The notes beneath the pieces are model-generated. The model was not told the origin of the DNA, did no database searches, and saw only the letters and a list, made by a program, of their open reading frames with translations. Positions 35,136 to 43,805 of a DNA stretch of 64,000 nt are shown here, piece by piece; within the stretch, counting starts at the first letter, position 1, and the number at the start of each line of letters is the position of its first letter. Made by a program: the position numbers and the translations under genes. This DNA is from CAZXYS01 sp964645005 (GTDB lineage: Bacteria > Bacteroidota > Ignavibacteria > Kapaibacteriales > UBA2268), in contig CAZXYS010000018.1 in NCBI GenBank assembly GCA_964645005.1, forward strand, positions 1 through 64,000, written 5' to 3'.

Positions 35136-35250
35136 GTCATTCTGAGCGCAGCGGAGTTGAGCTTGCGAAATCCCGCTTTAGCGGGGAATCCGGTATTCAA
35201 CGGATTCCTGCCCTGCCAAAGCAGGTTCTAAAGACATTCGCAGGAATGAC
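35136..35250. repeat. full-length repeat family A element with inverted ends (MITE-like)
   Basis: This 115-base element starts GTCATTCTGAGCGCAG and ends CGCAGGAATGAC, giving a perfect seven-base terminal inverted repeat GTCATTC/GAATGAC and more imperfect pairing. Inside are two palindromes, CCCGCTTTAGCGGGG and a CCTGCCCTGCCAAAGCAGG hairpin. The same composite lies at 42010-42122. Shorter copies elsewhere are its right half. The interval 35100-35748 has no gene. Confidence 0.65.
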
Positions 35251-35282
35251 ATTTCCTGACCTTCGGGAAAGTCTCTTTTTTG
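35248..35282 (+). terminator. terminator-like hairpin closing the filament operon
   Basis: GAC-x-TTTCC and GGAAA-GTC form a stem around CTGACCTTCG-like loop bases, followed by TCTTTTTT. It overlaps the end of the family A element, lying about 150 bases after flgM. Confidence 0.5.
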
Positions 35283-35426
35283 CTTCAATATTACCCTCCA
35301 TTTTCACGTTTATTATACCAGACATTTTCAATTTTTTCCTTAGCGTAAAATTTTTGAATAACCCCTAATAGTTCATTAGAACTTGATCTGTATTACTAAC
35401 ATAATGATATTTAACAACTTAGCTGA

Positions 35427-35492
35427 ACCGCCCCGTAAAGCCTTTGGCTTCACTCTCCTCCTTACAAAGGAGGGGAAAAGAAGGGGTGGGGG
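35427..35492. repeat. CCCCTCCTT-type palindromic repeat, long version
   Basis: ACCGCCCCGTAAAGCCTTTGG, CTTCACTC, CTCCTTACAAAGGAGGGG and AAGGGGTGGG follow each other. The copy at 57617-57683 contains the same blocks in the opposite order on the plus strand. This interval precedes ssb. Confidence 0.6.
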
Positions 35493-35748
35493 TAAATTTT
35501 TGGGAATAAGTGATTTATTCAAATATAAGTCTATTCAAATGCAAAATCTGGGATAAATTTTTGTTTATTTGTTAAAAATCATCAAAAGTGATATTTGCAA
35601 TTTATTATGTTATAACAACTTGTAAAAATAATAGGTGCAATCGATAAAAATATTTGCATTTCTTTCATATTTTTTACATTTAGTAGAAAATTACTTATAT
35701 TGATACACCGTTCATTGGATTTTTTACGCATAGTTAGGAGTATATAGA

Positions 35749-36273
35749 ATGTCGAGAACGTTGAACAAAGTGATGCTGATCGGTAATGTAGGAAAGCACC
35801 CTGAGCTTAGGTACACCCCAAGCGGTATACCTGTTATCAATTTCAGACTTGCAACTTCCGAAGCAAAAAGAGGAAAGGACGGATCGATCAGAGAAAAGAC
35901 CGACTGGCATACGGTCGTTGCATGGAGAGGATTGGCTGAAGTTATCAACAAAATAGTCAAAAAAGGGTCGAAGGTATATGTAGAAGGCAGAATTCAAACG
36001 AGAAATTTCCAGGATAAAAACGGTAGGAGAAGACATGTCGTGGAAGTTCTCGCACACCATCTTCTTATACTTGATAATCGCAAAAATAGAAACGAGCAAA
36101 AAGATCAGGATGAATCAGCTCAGAACCATGCCGAGAGTACGGACAATAATGACAGTGAGATACTCGACAGCTATGATAACTTCGATGGCGGCGATACGGA
36201 TTATACTGACGATGATTATGACGACAATAACAAGGATTCTAATAAATCCGACGGCAATGACATTTTGTTTTGA
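35749..36273 (+). CDS. ssb: single-stranded DNA-binding protein
   Basis: SSB protects single-stranded DNA in replication and repair. The OB-fold (residues 1-110) begins SRTLNKVMLIGNVGKHPELR, with FRLATSEAKRGKDGS, EKTDWHTVVAWRGLAE and GSKVYVEGRIQTRNFQDKNG. The tail is acidic and disordered (about 125-170) and ends in SDGNDILF, a variant of the D-D-x-P-F tip that recruits partner proteins; the usual proline is replaced. The gene is monocistronic. Confidence 0.95.
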   Translation: MSRTLNKVMLIGNVGKHPELRYTPSGIPVINFRLATSEAKRGKDGSIREKTDWHTVVAWRGLAEVINKIVKKGSKVYVEGRIQTRNFQDKNGRRRHVVEVLAHHLLILDNRKNRNEQKDQDESAQNHAESTDNNDSEILDSYDNFDGGDTDYTDDDYDDNNKDSNKSDGNDILF

Positions 36274-36398
36274 AAATTATACCATAATTAAATTTTCCTC
36301 AAAAAGTAATAACTTCTTAGATGTTAATAATTTGTGGAAAAGTAATTTATTAAAAATGCAAAAATTTTATTAATTTACCAATAAAAAACTTTGCATTT

Positions 36399-37438
36399 AT
36401 GGTACGTCACAACTCAAAAAATCAACTCAGCATCGAGGAATTTAAGACTCCTTTTCAAAAAAGTCTTAATCCGGAAAACAGATGGGCAAAATTAAGCTTG
36501 CAGATTCCCTGGGATAAGCTTGCGGAAATTTACTATGGAAATATGTCTAAAGATCAGGGCGCTCCGTGCCGTGATGCCCGCATGGTAATCGGAGCTATGA
36601 TAATAAAACATAAGCTGAATCTTTCCGACGAGGAGACAGTCAGACAGATTCAGGAGAACCCGTACATGCAATATTTTCTTGGTTTTACAGGCTTCACCGA
36701 GGAACCGGTATTCGTACCAAGTTTGTTCGTAGAAATCCGCAAACGTCTTGGCGCAGATAAATTCGATGAAATGAACAAGGAAATCATGGATAAAGCTTTT
36801 TCTGGGGATAAAAAGTCAAAACAAGGTAGAAATAAAACTACACCGGCAGGAGGCTCTTCAACGGGCGATGGCAGCAGTGATAATAGTGATAAGGACAGTC
36901 CGAATAAAGGAAAATTAATCCTGGATGCGACGGTAGCTGAGCAGGCAATAAAATATCCTAATGAGATCTTGAACTGCTCAATGACAGCCGCCAGGAAAGC
37001 GAACGCCTGATAGATATGTTATATGAAAAGACCGATCTGACCACGAAGCCGCGAACTTATCGTCGCAAAGCGCGCAATGACTTTTTATCGACAGCAAAGA
37101 AAAAGAAAAAAAGCAAGAAAGAACTAAGGAAAGCAATAGGCAAGCAACTCCGTTACCTGAGAAGGAATTTATCTCACATAGAAAAATTACTTGACATGAT
37201 TGGCGAAAGCCGCTTTCCATTAACAGCGCGAGATCAGCAAATATACTGGGTGATCCAAGAGATCTACAGGCAGCAAAAGCAGATGTACGATGATCGTATA
37301 AACCGGTGCGGCGACAGAATAGTAAGCATAAGCCAACCGCATGTCAGACCGATAATTCGAGGGAAAACTACGCAAAACATAGGGGAGTTGGATAGCATGT
37401 ATCTTTTTCGTAATGAATATCGTGGAGTTGAGTACTAA
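36399..37438 (+). pseudogene. broken DDE transposase (IS1182/IS5-like), remnant of an insertion sequence
   Basis: The first part (36399-37010) has the N-terminal DUF772-like domain (SLQIPWDKLAEIYYG, ARMVIGAMIIKHKLNLSDEE) and then LILDATVAEQAIKYPN, carrying the first catalytic aspartate. At about 36963-36967 the frame must shift by -1: the other frame continues DLELLNDSRQESERLIDMLYEK, joining the frame that runs from 37016 to 37438. After the segment ISQPHVRPIIRGKT homology fades and the frame ends; the rest of the catalytic domain is missing. It is probably inactive. A single-base deletion is likelier than programmed frameshifting because the 3' end is also lost. Confidence 0.8.
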
Positions 37439-37905
37439 AAAAATTAATTCTTTTTTTATTTTTCAATAAAAGGCAAAATTTTAAAATTTAAATTCATTTT
37501 AATCAAAAAAATTAATTTTAGATAAAAACTGTAGTTTTTGAGGAAACCTTAAATAATATCTCTATAGCAATAAAACATTAAAACAGAATTAGTTACTGGT
37601 AATTTCAACACTTTTAATATCATAATTTTTAATTTTTTTTATTAGAAAAAAAATTAAATGAAATGTTAACATTACAGTCTGATACTGTGATTTAACGGAG
37701 GAGGTGTAAATTATTAACTATTTTATGAAAGATAATAAAACTATAATAAATTATAGGATATTAGCTGAATCAATTTTACAATATTTTGATAGAAAATAAT
37801 GGCGGTATTCACTAAGCACCCGTATATTATTAATTTACATCGTTTATTATTTTAATGAATTAAATAATTTTACTTTTCGTTTATATTTTATTAATTTTGT
37901 TGTAT
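37439..37905. other. very AT-rich region between the transposase remnant and the riboswitch
   Basis: No gene is supported. A GGAGGAGGT stretch at about 37698-37706 precedes a 24-codon frame (ATG near 37725) without recognisable features. ACTAAGCACC at 37811-37820 is complementary to GGTGCTTAG at 37914-37922 within the riboswitch and might compete with its folding. The promoter of the receptor gene should lie here. Confidence 0.35.
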
Positions 37906-37989
37906 CCGTTGGAGGTGCTTAGCCGAGTAAGGCGAAGCTGAGAAAAACTCCTGGAACCTGAACAGGTTAATGCCTGCGTAGGGAAACGG
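37906..37989 (+). promoter_or_regulatory. TPP (thiamin pyrophosphate) riboswitch aptamer
   Basis: Thi-box landmarks appear in order: P1 CCGTT (37906-37910) pairing with AACGG (37985-37989), GGAGGTGC, the P3 hairpin GCCGAGTAAGGC, GCTGAGAAA, then GGAACCTGAACAGGTTAATGCC and CTGCGTAGGGAAA. These match the pyrimidine- and pyrophosphate-sensing halves of the known aptamer. The next gene is a TonB-dependent receptor, so TPP should repress synthesis of an outer-membrane thiamin importer. Confidence 0.95.
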
Positions 37990-38010
37990 TGCTAAGACCA
38001 CCACAAAGAC

Positions 38011-38078
38011 TTTTCTCAGTAAAACCCTTGCCGGTTGTAAGACTCCATAAGTTAATTGTAGAATAAATTTATATGGAG
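38011..38078 (+). promoter_or_regulatory. putative expression platform of the TPP riboswitch, SD-sequestering hairpin
   Basis: TTTTCTCAG at 38011-38019 is the exact reverse complement of CTGAGAAAA at 37938-37946 inside the aptamer core, so aptamer folding and this pairing exclude each other. Further on, CTCCATA (38043-38049) can pair with TATGGAG (38072-38078), which contains the ribosome binding site for the ATG at 38085. This suggests control at translation initiation. The structure is predicted by eye. Confidence 0.55.
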
Positions 38079-38084
38079 ATCATT

Positions 38085-40508
38085 ATGAACCGGATTTTTT
38101 TCTCACTCATTTTACTTACGGTCTTACCCGTATTCCTTTTTTCGCAAAAGGAAAATGGAAAGGAGGAAGATTCACTCAAGGTATACACTGTACCCAGCAT
38201 TACGGTATCCACCAATCGGGTGGAAGAGAATAAATCGCCCGTGCCTTTCTCTGAAATTACCGAGTCCGATATACAGATGAAATATACAAACGAAGATGTG
38301 CCCCAGTTTATGAAGGGATTGCCTTCGATTCACGTATATTCTTATAACGGGAATAATATCGGCTACTCGGAGCTTAATATGCGTGGTTTTGATCAGCGTC
38401 GGATCTCTGTTATGATTAACGGCGTACCGCAAAATGACCCCGAAGACCATAATGTCTATTGGATCGATTTCCCCGATCTGGCGGAAAGTCTGGAGAATAT
38501 CCAAATACAACGCGGCGCGGGGATAAGCACCTACGGCGCCGCGGCTATCGGCGGAAGCATTAACCTGCAGACGTCAAATTTCACCCAGAGGCAGAAACTC
38601 AAGATAAGTACCGGGCTTGGCTGGCAGGAATACGCATCTTCCGGTGATACCAAGTACGAGCAGGCTATGAGCAAATATATGGCTGAATTTTCTTCAGGAA
38701 TGGTTGGCGATTACGCGTTTTACGGCAGATTGTCCAAAGTAAATACCATCGGCTACCGCGACCGCTCATGGGCTAATTTGAACAGTTTTTTCTTCAGCGG
38801 CGCCCGCTTTGATGATAATTTTACTACTCAGATCAACATTTTTGGCGGACCGCTGAGAGACGGGCTCGTCTATAACGGGCTGCCCAAAAAATGGGTCGAT
38901 GACCTTGCTAAAAGAAGAAAGAATCTCGCTTATGCAGGATTTGCATACGATTCTACCGGTAGAAATATACTTTATACTACCGAACGCCGCCCCCAGGAAG
39001 AGGAATATTTTTCTCAGCCGCATTATGAATTGCTCAACGACTGGCAAATCAATGAAAACATCGCATTGAAATCGACCCTGTTTTATTATACCGGCGACGG
39101 ATATTTTGATTATGATGAGTCCTGGGCTGGTCCTGAGCAATTCCGATTGAAACCGGAATATGGCTATGATACTACACTAAGTCCGGAGCGGGCAATTGTA
39201 AGAGCTTATGTCGGCAATAAACACGGCGGCTGGATACCACGTCTGGTACTGGATCATAAAAGGGGAACATTCACTGCGGGAGCCGAGATAAGGCTCCATC
39301 GTTCCGATCATTGGGGTAAGATCCTTCATGCTGCTAATCTACCGAGTGATTTAAATCCCGATTATAAATTCTATAGTTATGATGGTGTGAGAGATATATT
39401 CTCTCTCTTTGTATCGGAGCAGTATGAATTGTCCGATGAACTGCTCGTCAGCGCTGAATTGCAGGGTGTAAGGCATACTTACGCCATCGAAAATGAGAAG
39501 AAAGGAAAAGTATATGCGAAATATCTTAGCGGGGAAGTCGGCGGCGGCATTGACACTGTAAGCGGCGGCGGCAGGCTGTTTACTACCGTCTGGTGGTTCT
39601 TGAATCCCCGGCTCGGAGCTACATGGAATTATAAAGAGAATATGAGAGTTTACGGCTCGGCGGCGTTTACTCAGCGCGACCCCCGCATGAAAAATCTGTA
39701 TAATGCCTCTTCCGCTTACTGGGGCGATAAGCCGCTGTTTGAATCGGACACTCTTGAGGACGGCACGGATGTTTATGATTTTTCTAATCCGATTGTAAAA
39801 TCGGAGAAGATGCTCGATCTGGAACTGGGTTGGAATTATCGCGACGAGCGTTATAATTTTCGGGTGAACGGCTTCTGGATGGAATATTTCGATGAACTTG
39901 TGAAAAGCGGCAAAGTGGATATTCACGGCGAACCGATTGACGGTAATGCGCCTCGCTCGCGACACGCAGGAATTGAATTGCAAGGAACGGCTTTGCTTTT
40001 AGAAGGTAAATACGGGAAACTGAAACTACACGCCAATTCAACTATTAGCCGGAATGAGATAATCGAGTATAATTATTTGCTTGGCAAGGAAAACGGCAGA
40101 GATATAACAGTCCCGCTGGGCGGTAATTCCATAGCGGGCTTCCCAGATTTTATGGCTAATTTCGGATTTTCTTATCAATATAAAAATGCCTATATATCTC
40201 TTGACGGGCATCATATTGGTGAATATCGCACGGACAGCTTCGGCGATATGCTGCAGAATAATCAGACTCTGATAAATCACTTACAGAATAAAGGAACATA
40301 TTATTATGACAATGTTCTAGAGCCTTACACAGTGATGAATCTCGATCTTGCTTATACTATCGAGAATGTTTTCAAATTCCGCAAGTTGAGATTCCATCTG
40401 CGAGTGAATAATCTGCTTAATGAAATTTACGCCGCAGGGGCGGAAGGTATGGAATTCTTCCCCGGCGCAGAGAGAAATGTGTTTATGAACGTTGATTTTG
40501 AGTTCTGA
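38085..40508 (+). CDS. TonB-dependent outer-membrane receptor, predicted thiamin/thiamin-precursor importer
   Basis: Signal peptide MNRIFFSLILLTVLPVFLFS is followed by QKENG. There is no N-terminal regulatory domain. The plug domain (about residues 35-165) includes TVSTNRVEENKSPVPFSEIT, LNMRGFDQRRISVMINGVP and QRGAGISTYGAAAIGGSINL; the rest is a 22-strand-type barrel ending in NVFMNVDFEF. Control by a TPP riboswitch indicates transport of thiamin or a related compound, as proposed for riboswitch-linked receptors in Bacteroidetes. An ATG at 38073 is in frame, but GGAG spacing and the signal peptide favour 38085. Confidence 0.85.
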   Translation: MNRIFFSLILLTVLPVFLFSQKENGKEEDSLKVYTVPSITVSTNRVEENKSPVPFSEITESDIQMKYTNEDVPQFMKGLPSIHVYSYNGNNIGYSELNMRGFDQRRISVMINGVPQNDPEDHNVYWIDFPDLAESLENIQIQRGAGISTYGAAAIGGSINLQTSNFTQRQKLKISTGLGWQEYASSGDTKYEQAMSKYMAEFSSGMVGDYAFYGRLSKVNTIGYRDRSWANLNSFFFSGARFDDNFTTQINIFGGPLRDGLVYNGLPKKWVDDLAKRRKNLAYAGFAYDSTGRNILYTTERRPQEEEYFSQPHYELLNDWQINENIALKSTLFYYTGDGYFDYDESWAGPEQFRLKPEYGYDTTLSPERAIVRAYVGNKHGGWIPRLVLDHKRGTFTAGAEIRLHRSDHWGKILHAANLPSDLNPDYKFYSYDGVRDIFSLFVSEQYELSDELLVSAELQGVRHTYAIENEKKGKVYAKYLSGEVGGGIDTVSGGGRLFTTVWWFLNPRLGATWNYKENMRVYGSAAFTQRDPRMKNLYNASSAYWGDKPLFESDTLEDGTDVYDFSNPIVKSEKMLDLELGWNYRDERYNFRVNGFWMEYFDELVKSGKVDIHGEPIDGNAPRSRHAGIELQGTALLLEGKYGKLKLHANSTISRNEIIEYNYLLGKENGRDITVPLGGNSIAGFPDFMANFGFSYQYKNAYISLDGHHIGEYRTDSFGDMLQNNQTLINHLQNKGTYYYDNVLEPYTVMNLDLAYTIENVFKFRKLRFHLRVNNLLNEIYAAGAEGMEFFPGAERNVFMNVDFEF

Positions 40509-40514
40509 TGTGGA

Positions 40515-40557
40515 AATCCCCTTTATCCTCTCCAAAAAAAGGGGGGGGATTTAGGGG
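40515..40557. repeat. degenerate CCCC/GGGG palindromic repeat after the receptor gene
   Basis: AAATCCCCTTTATCCTCTCC pairs imperfectly with the following GGGGGGGGATTTAGGGG. It sits a few bases after the stop codon and could form a 3' hairpin. Confidence 0.5.
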
Positions 40558-40663
40558 TAATTTTTGGAATTAAACTTTCAATTCAAAGCCATCAATTAAT
40601 TCATAAATTATGTTATGAATTATTAACAAATAATTTTTTGTCTACGCATTCTTTTAAAAAATA

Positions 40664-41422
40664 ATGATAGACATAAATAACATAAGTAAAATTAAAATTC
40701 GCTTCTACGAAGAGCTTAATGATTTGCTGCCTGAGAATAAACGAAAAATCACCTTTGAATTGAATCCACAGATCGGGCAATCAGTGAAGGATTTGATAGA
40801 AGCGCAGGGGGTGCCGCATACTGAAGTCGATTTGATCCTTGTAAATGGCGAATCTGTTGGATTTGAATATATAGTCAATCCCGGCGATAGAATTTCGGTT
40901 TATCCGAATTTTGAAGCTCTGGATATTTCGGAAGTTACGAAATTACGCGAAAAACCGCTGCGTGATACAAAATTCATTGTGGATGTAAATCTTGGCAAGC
41001 TTGCGAAATATCTACGACTGCTGGGATTTGATACAATCTATAGGAATGATCTTGAAGACGTTGAAATTGTCGAAATAGCCAACGAAAAGCAACGTATTAT
41101 CATAACTCGTGATCTTGGAATCCTTAAGAGGAATGAAGTGCGGCGCGGATATTTCGTTCGAAGTCAGGATCCAATCAAGCAGGCAAAAGAAGTTGTAAGG
41201 AAATTTGATCTGGTAAATTCTGTGCAGCCATTTAGTTTATGTCTTGATTGCAATGGAAAACTCGAAGAGGTAAGCAAAGATGAGATTGCCGACCGGCTCT
41301 TGCCCGGAACTAAAAAAAACTTTAAAATATTCCATATCTGTGCAAACTGCCGAAAGATATACTGGGAAGGAAGCCACCATGAAAGGATGCGGAGGATAGT
41401 AGAAGAAATATTATCATCATAA
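40664..41422 (+). CDS. Mut7-C ubiquitin-like/RNase domain protein
   Basis: The 252 residues contain an N-terminal ubiquitin/MoaD-like domain (about 1-85; KIRFYEELNDLLPENKRKI, VDLILVNGESVGFEY, NPGDRISVYPNF), then the Mut7-C PIN-related domain with FIVDVNLGKLAKYLRLLGFD (the D and LG-K-LA-R-LRLLGYD signature) and RIIITRDLGILKR. A zinc ribbon follows (CLDCNGKLEE and CANCRKIYWEGSHHERM). RNase activity is predicted for this family. Biological target is unknown. No neighbour hints at a pathway. Confidence 0.88.
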   Translation: MIDINNISKIKIRFYEELNDLLPENKRKITFELNPQIGQSVKDLIEAQGVPHTEVDLILVNGESVGFEYIVNPGDRISVYPNFEALDISEVTKLREKPLRDTKFIVDVNLGKLAKYLRLLGFDTIYRNDLEDVEIVEIANEKQRIIITRDLGILKRNEVRRGYFVRSQDPIKQAKEVVRKFDLVNSVQPFSLCLDCNGKLEEVSKDEIADRLLPGTKKNFKIFHICANCRKIYWEGSHHERMRRIVEEILSS

Positions 41423-41427
41423 TCTTA

Positions 41428-41982
41428 TTATTTTCTTCTTGCGAGTTCATTTGCATATCTAAGTCCATAAGATTCTTTGTTTTCCTGCAGCCAATCGGTT
41501 AATTTGGTAGTTCCGACAGGCTCAGTCTTTACATATAGTTTGTTGGACATGAGACCATCAATTTTTTGTTTTGTGATAACGTTGTCTCTGAGGAAAAATC
41601 CCATCAAATTACCTGCCGTAGATGCAAGTATTGGAGATAGTTTGACTATAGGTCTTTTGACGTTGATGATGTCCATGATTTTTTCGATCAATTCTCGATA
41701 TTCGAAAGTTTCCGGTCCGATGGCGTTTACAATAGTATCTTCGCTTGATTCTGCTTGTTCGACAGCGAGTTTGGAGAAATCTTCGGCGTAAATTGGCTGC
41801 AATCTGTACTTTCCATCGCCGAAAATTCCGAATATAGGAAATTTTCTTATCTTCCAAGTGATGTTGTTTAGAAGTATATCATCAATCGCAAAAATTACAG
41901 CAGGACGTAGAATAGCAAACGGAATATCCGTATTGCTCAATTCCTTTTCGACTATGGCTTTTCCTTTGCTTATGAGACAATT
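41428..41982 (-). pseudogene. 5'-truncated NAD(P)-dependent epimerase/dehydrogenase (NmrA-like)
   Basis: The open frame gives the C-terminal half of an extended short-chain dehydrogenase: ISKGKAIVEKELSNTDIPFA, ILRPAVIF, and FGIFGDGKYRLQPIYAEDFS. The conserved coding frame extends upstream of any start codon to about 41982, where an in-frame TGA appears. The N-terminal Rossmann region with the G-x-x-G-x-x-G motif is missing. Just beyond the break lies a family A repeat element (42010-42122), suggesting insertion or recombination removed the 5' half. Confidence 0.75.
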
Positions 41983-42009
41983 TCAAGTGATTTATCCGCC
42001 TGATCGGCA

Positions 42010-42122
42010 AATCTGAGTGCAGCGAAGTTGAGCTTGCGAAATCCCGCTTCAGCGGGGAATTCAGTATTCATCAAATTCCTGCCCCTGCTAAAGCAGGGTC
42101 TAAAGAGATTCGCAGGAATGAC
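42010..42122. repeat. full-length repeat family A element next to the truncated epimerase
   Basis: It shares most of its 113 bases with the copy at 35136-35250, including TTGAGCTTGCGAAATCCCGCTT and the right end CGCAGGAATGAC. The left terminus GTCATT is not retained. It is bordered on the right by GTTAGTGAA in reverse, as at 2765-2773. Confidence 0.65.
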
Positions 42123-42164
42123 ATTCACTAACTTATAGGGACAGCCCCTTGAATCCATGTTCTG

Positions 42165-43175
42165 TCAGTATCTTTCAACTTCGAAGTTCGAAACACCCCC
42201 GGATATCTTGATGAATACCTTCTTCTTACTTTCGTTAAACTCGGGGGTCTTGTATTTTCCTTCGCCGTATGATGTAAATGTTTTAACAGTATCGCCTTTT
42301 TGAAACCGAAAAAAGTATTTTCCTTCGCCGTATGATGTGAATCCGTAGAAATCCCTGTTGGATAGTCCGGTTTTCGAAAATATAGCGCATCCGGAGGATT
42401 TCGGAACAGAGATCTCGAAGTTCGCTGCGCCGGCTTCCACTTCCAGATTTGTCGTATCAGTCCTGTTGCCTACCTTTAGTTCCATATCCGCTGCGCCGGC
42501 TTTTAACTCAACATTACGAACCATATATTCGCTCAGATCGCAATCTATGTCCGAAGCTCCGACCTTCATGAAAAGATTCCAGTACAGATCAGGATTCAGA
42601 TTTATCTCAGCTTCTCTTTCTTTTTGTATTCCTTTGAAAAATTTGCTTTTTGTGTCAAATTTGCAGCTTACATCCACGCTTTTGCCGTCATCGGATACAG
42701 TGTAGTTAATGTCGCGGCTTGTGCCGCTGGCTTTGATCTTTACAAGATCGCTGGTTGTGCCGCCGAATTCAAATTTTCCCGCACCGCCCTTGAAATTGAA
42801 ATTGGCAGAGCGGTACGCTGAGTCAAAAGGGACCGTCAATACCGACGGTTCTTCTCCTTCCTCGTATTCTTCATCATTTCCGTAGAATTCGATTTCATCT
42901 TTGTCATCGTCGTCGTCATCGAACATATCAAACTTCCAGTTGATCGTGACCAGACCTATTATCAACAGCGCTGCAAGTATGCCGGATAAGCCTGCCAGTA
43001 TGCTTTTTACGATCTGCGGCACTTTTAGCAGGGCAATGCCCCATATTATAAGAACTATGGGCCAGTATTGCAACATGTTGTCGATTTTGAATTCCATGAC
43101 GTCAATATTGTCGAGCAGGAAAAACAGCCCTAAGAAAATCAGCAGGCTTCCCCAGAAAATTCCTGATGCTTTCAT
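42165..43175 (-). CDS. membrane protein with LiaF-like transmembrane and toast-rack/adhesin-like domains
   Basis: The N-terminus has a LiaI/LiaF-like set of helices (GIFWGSLLIFLGLFFLLDNI, WPIVLIIWGIALL, GILAALLIIGLV; residues 5-82). An acidic linker follows (DDDDDKDEIEFYGND). The rest is a repetitive beta-helical domain (KFEFGGTTSDLVKI, VELKAGAADMELKVG, LEVEAGAANFEISVP), typical of toast-rack/DUF4097-type domains that end in NFEVERY. Its start codon overlaps the end of the upstream PspC gene by four bases. The pair resembles bacterial envelope stress-sensing modules. Confidence 0.8.
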   Translation of the reverse strand: MKASGIFWGSLLIFLGLFFLLDNIDVMEFKIDNMLQYWPIVLIIWGIALLKVPQIVKSILAGLSGILAALLIIGLVTINWKFDMFDDDDDDKDEIEFYGNDEEYEEGEEPSVLTVPFDSAYRSANFNFKGGAGKFEFGGTTSDLVKIKASGTSRDINYTVSDDGKSVDVSCKFDTKSKFFKGIQKEREAEINLNPDLYWNLFMKVGASDIDCDLSEYMVRNVELKAGAADMELKVGNRTDTTNLEVEAGAANFEISVPKSSGCAIFSKTGLSNRDFYGFTSYGEGKYFFRFQKGDTVKTFTSYGEGKYKTPEFNESKKKVFIKISGGVSNFEVERY

Positions 43176-43627
43176 CGTTCTACCTCCTGGTAAGAGTCGT
43201 TGTTTTTGTGTAAATTTTTATAAAGTATATAAGCGCCGAAACCTATTACTGCGAGCGGCCAGACATGTCCGAATGACAACCAGCCGGCAATATTATCCAG
43301 TAAAAACAGTATGCCGACAGCGATGAGTATTATTGCGGCGACTACGCTGCGGTCGGTTCGGTCTTTGTGTTCATCGCAGGGATACTCTTCATAGCCTTGC
43401 CCATCGCATTGTTCGGTGTGATATTCTGCATAGCCCCTGACTTTTTCCTCGTCGGGAACGATGATCCACAGTACGATATATGCGACAATGCTCAATCCCC
43501 AGCCGAGGGTGGTTATTATGAACAGCGCCCTGACTATGACGGGATCGATGTCGAAGTAGCCGGCTATTCCGCCGGAAACGCCGCCTATCATTCTGTCTTT
43601 TCGCGATCTGTAAAGTCTTTTTCTCAT
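43172..43627 (-). CDS. PspC domain protein with a second LiaF-like membrane segment
   Basis: The 151-residue protein begins with a PspC domain: RLYRSRKDRMIGGVSGGIAG, YFDIDPVIVRALFII, and WIIVPDEE. A linker (about 60-90) leads to further helices, AAIILIAVGILFLLDNIAGW, like the start of LiaF-type proteins. PspC proteins sense membrane stress. The four-base overlap with the downstream gene shows an operon of two related membrane proteins. Confidence 0.85.
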   Translation of the reverse strand: MRKRLYRSRKDRMIGGVSGGIAGYFDIDPVIVRALFIITTLGWGLSIVAYIVLWIIVPDEEKVRGYAEYHTEQCDGQGYEEYPCDEHKDRTDRSVVAAIILIAVGILFLLDNIAGWLSFGHVWPLAVIGFGAYILYKNLHKNNDSYQEVER

Positions 43628-43805
43628 ATTGATTTTTCCAATTATTTTGAAAAATTTCTACTAAGAGTACGTTGCATTTTGTAATAAAGTTGCAAGGATT
43701 GTTAAATTATTAATTTGATTTGAATTAATAATTGTATATAACCACAAATTTAATTACTTTTATAGGAATTTACTTTTTTAGAGAAAAGTTACAGGAATTC
43801 AAGTC

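Noticed and set aside
35136..35250. Family A hairpins as ordinary terminators
   Set aside because: Copies lack consistent U-runs and occur in both orientations and inside operons; the terminal inverted repeats fit a mobile repeat better.
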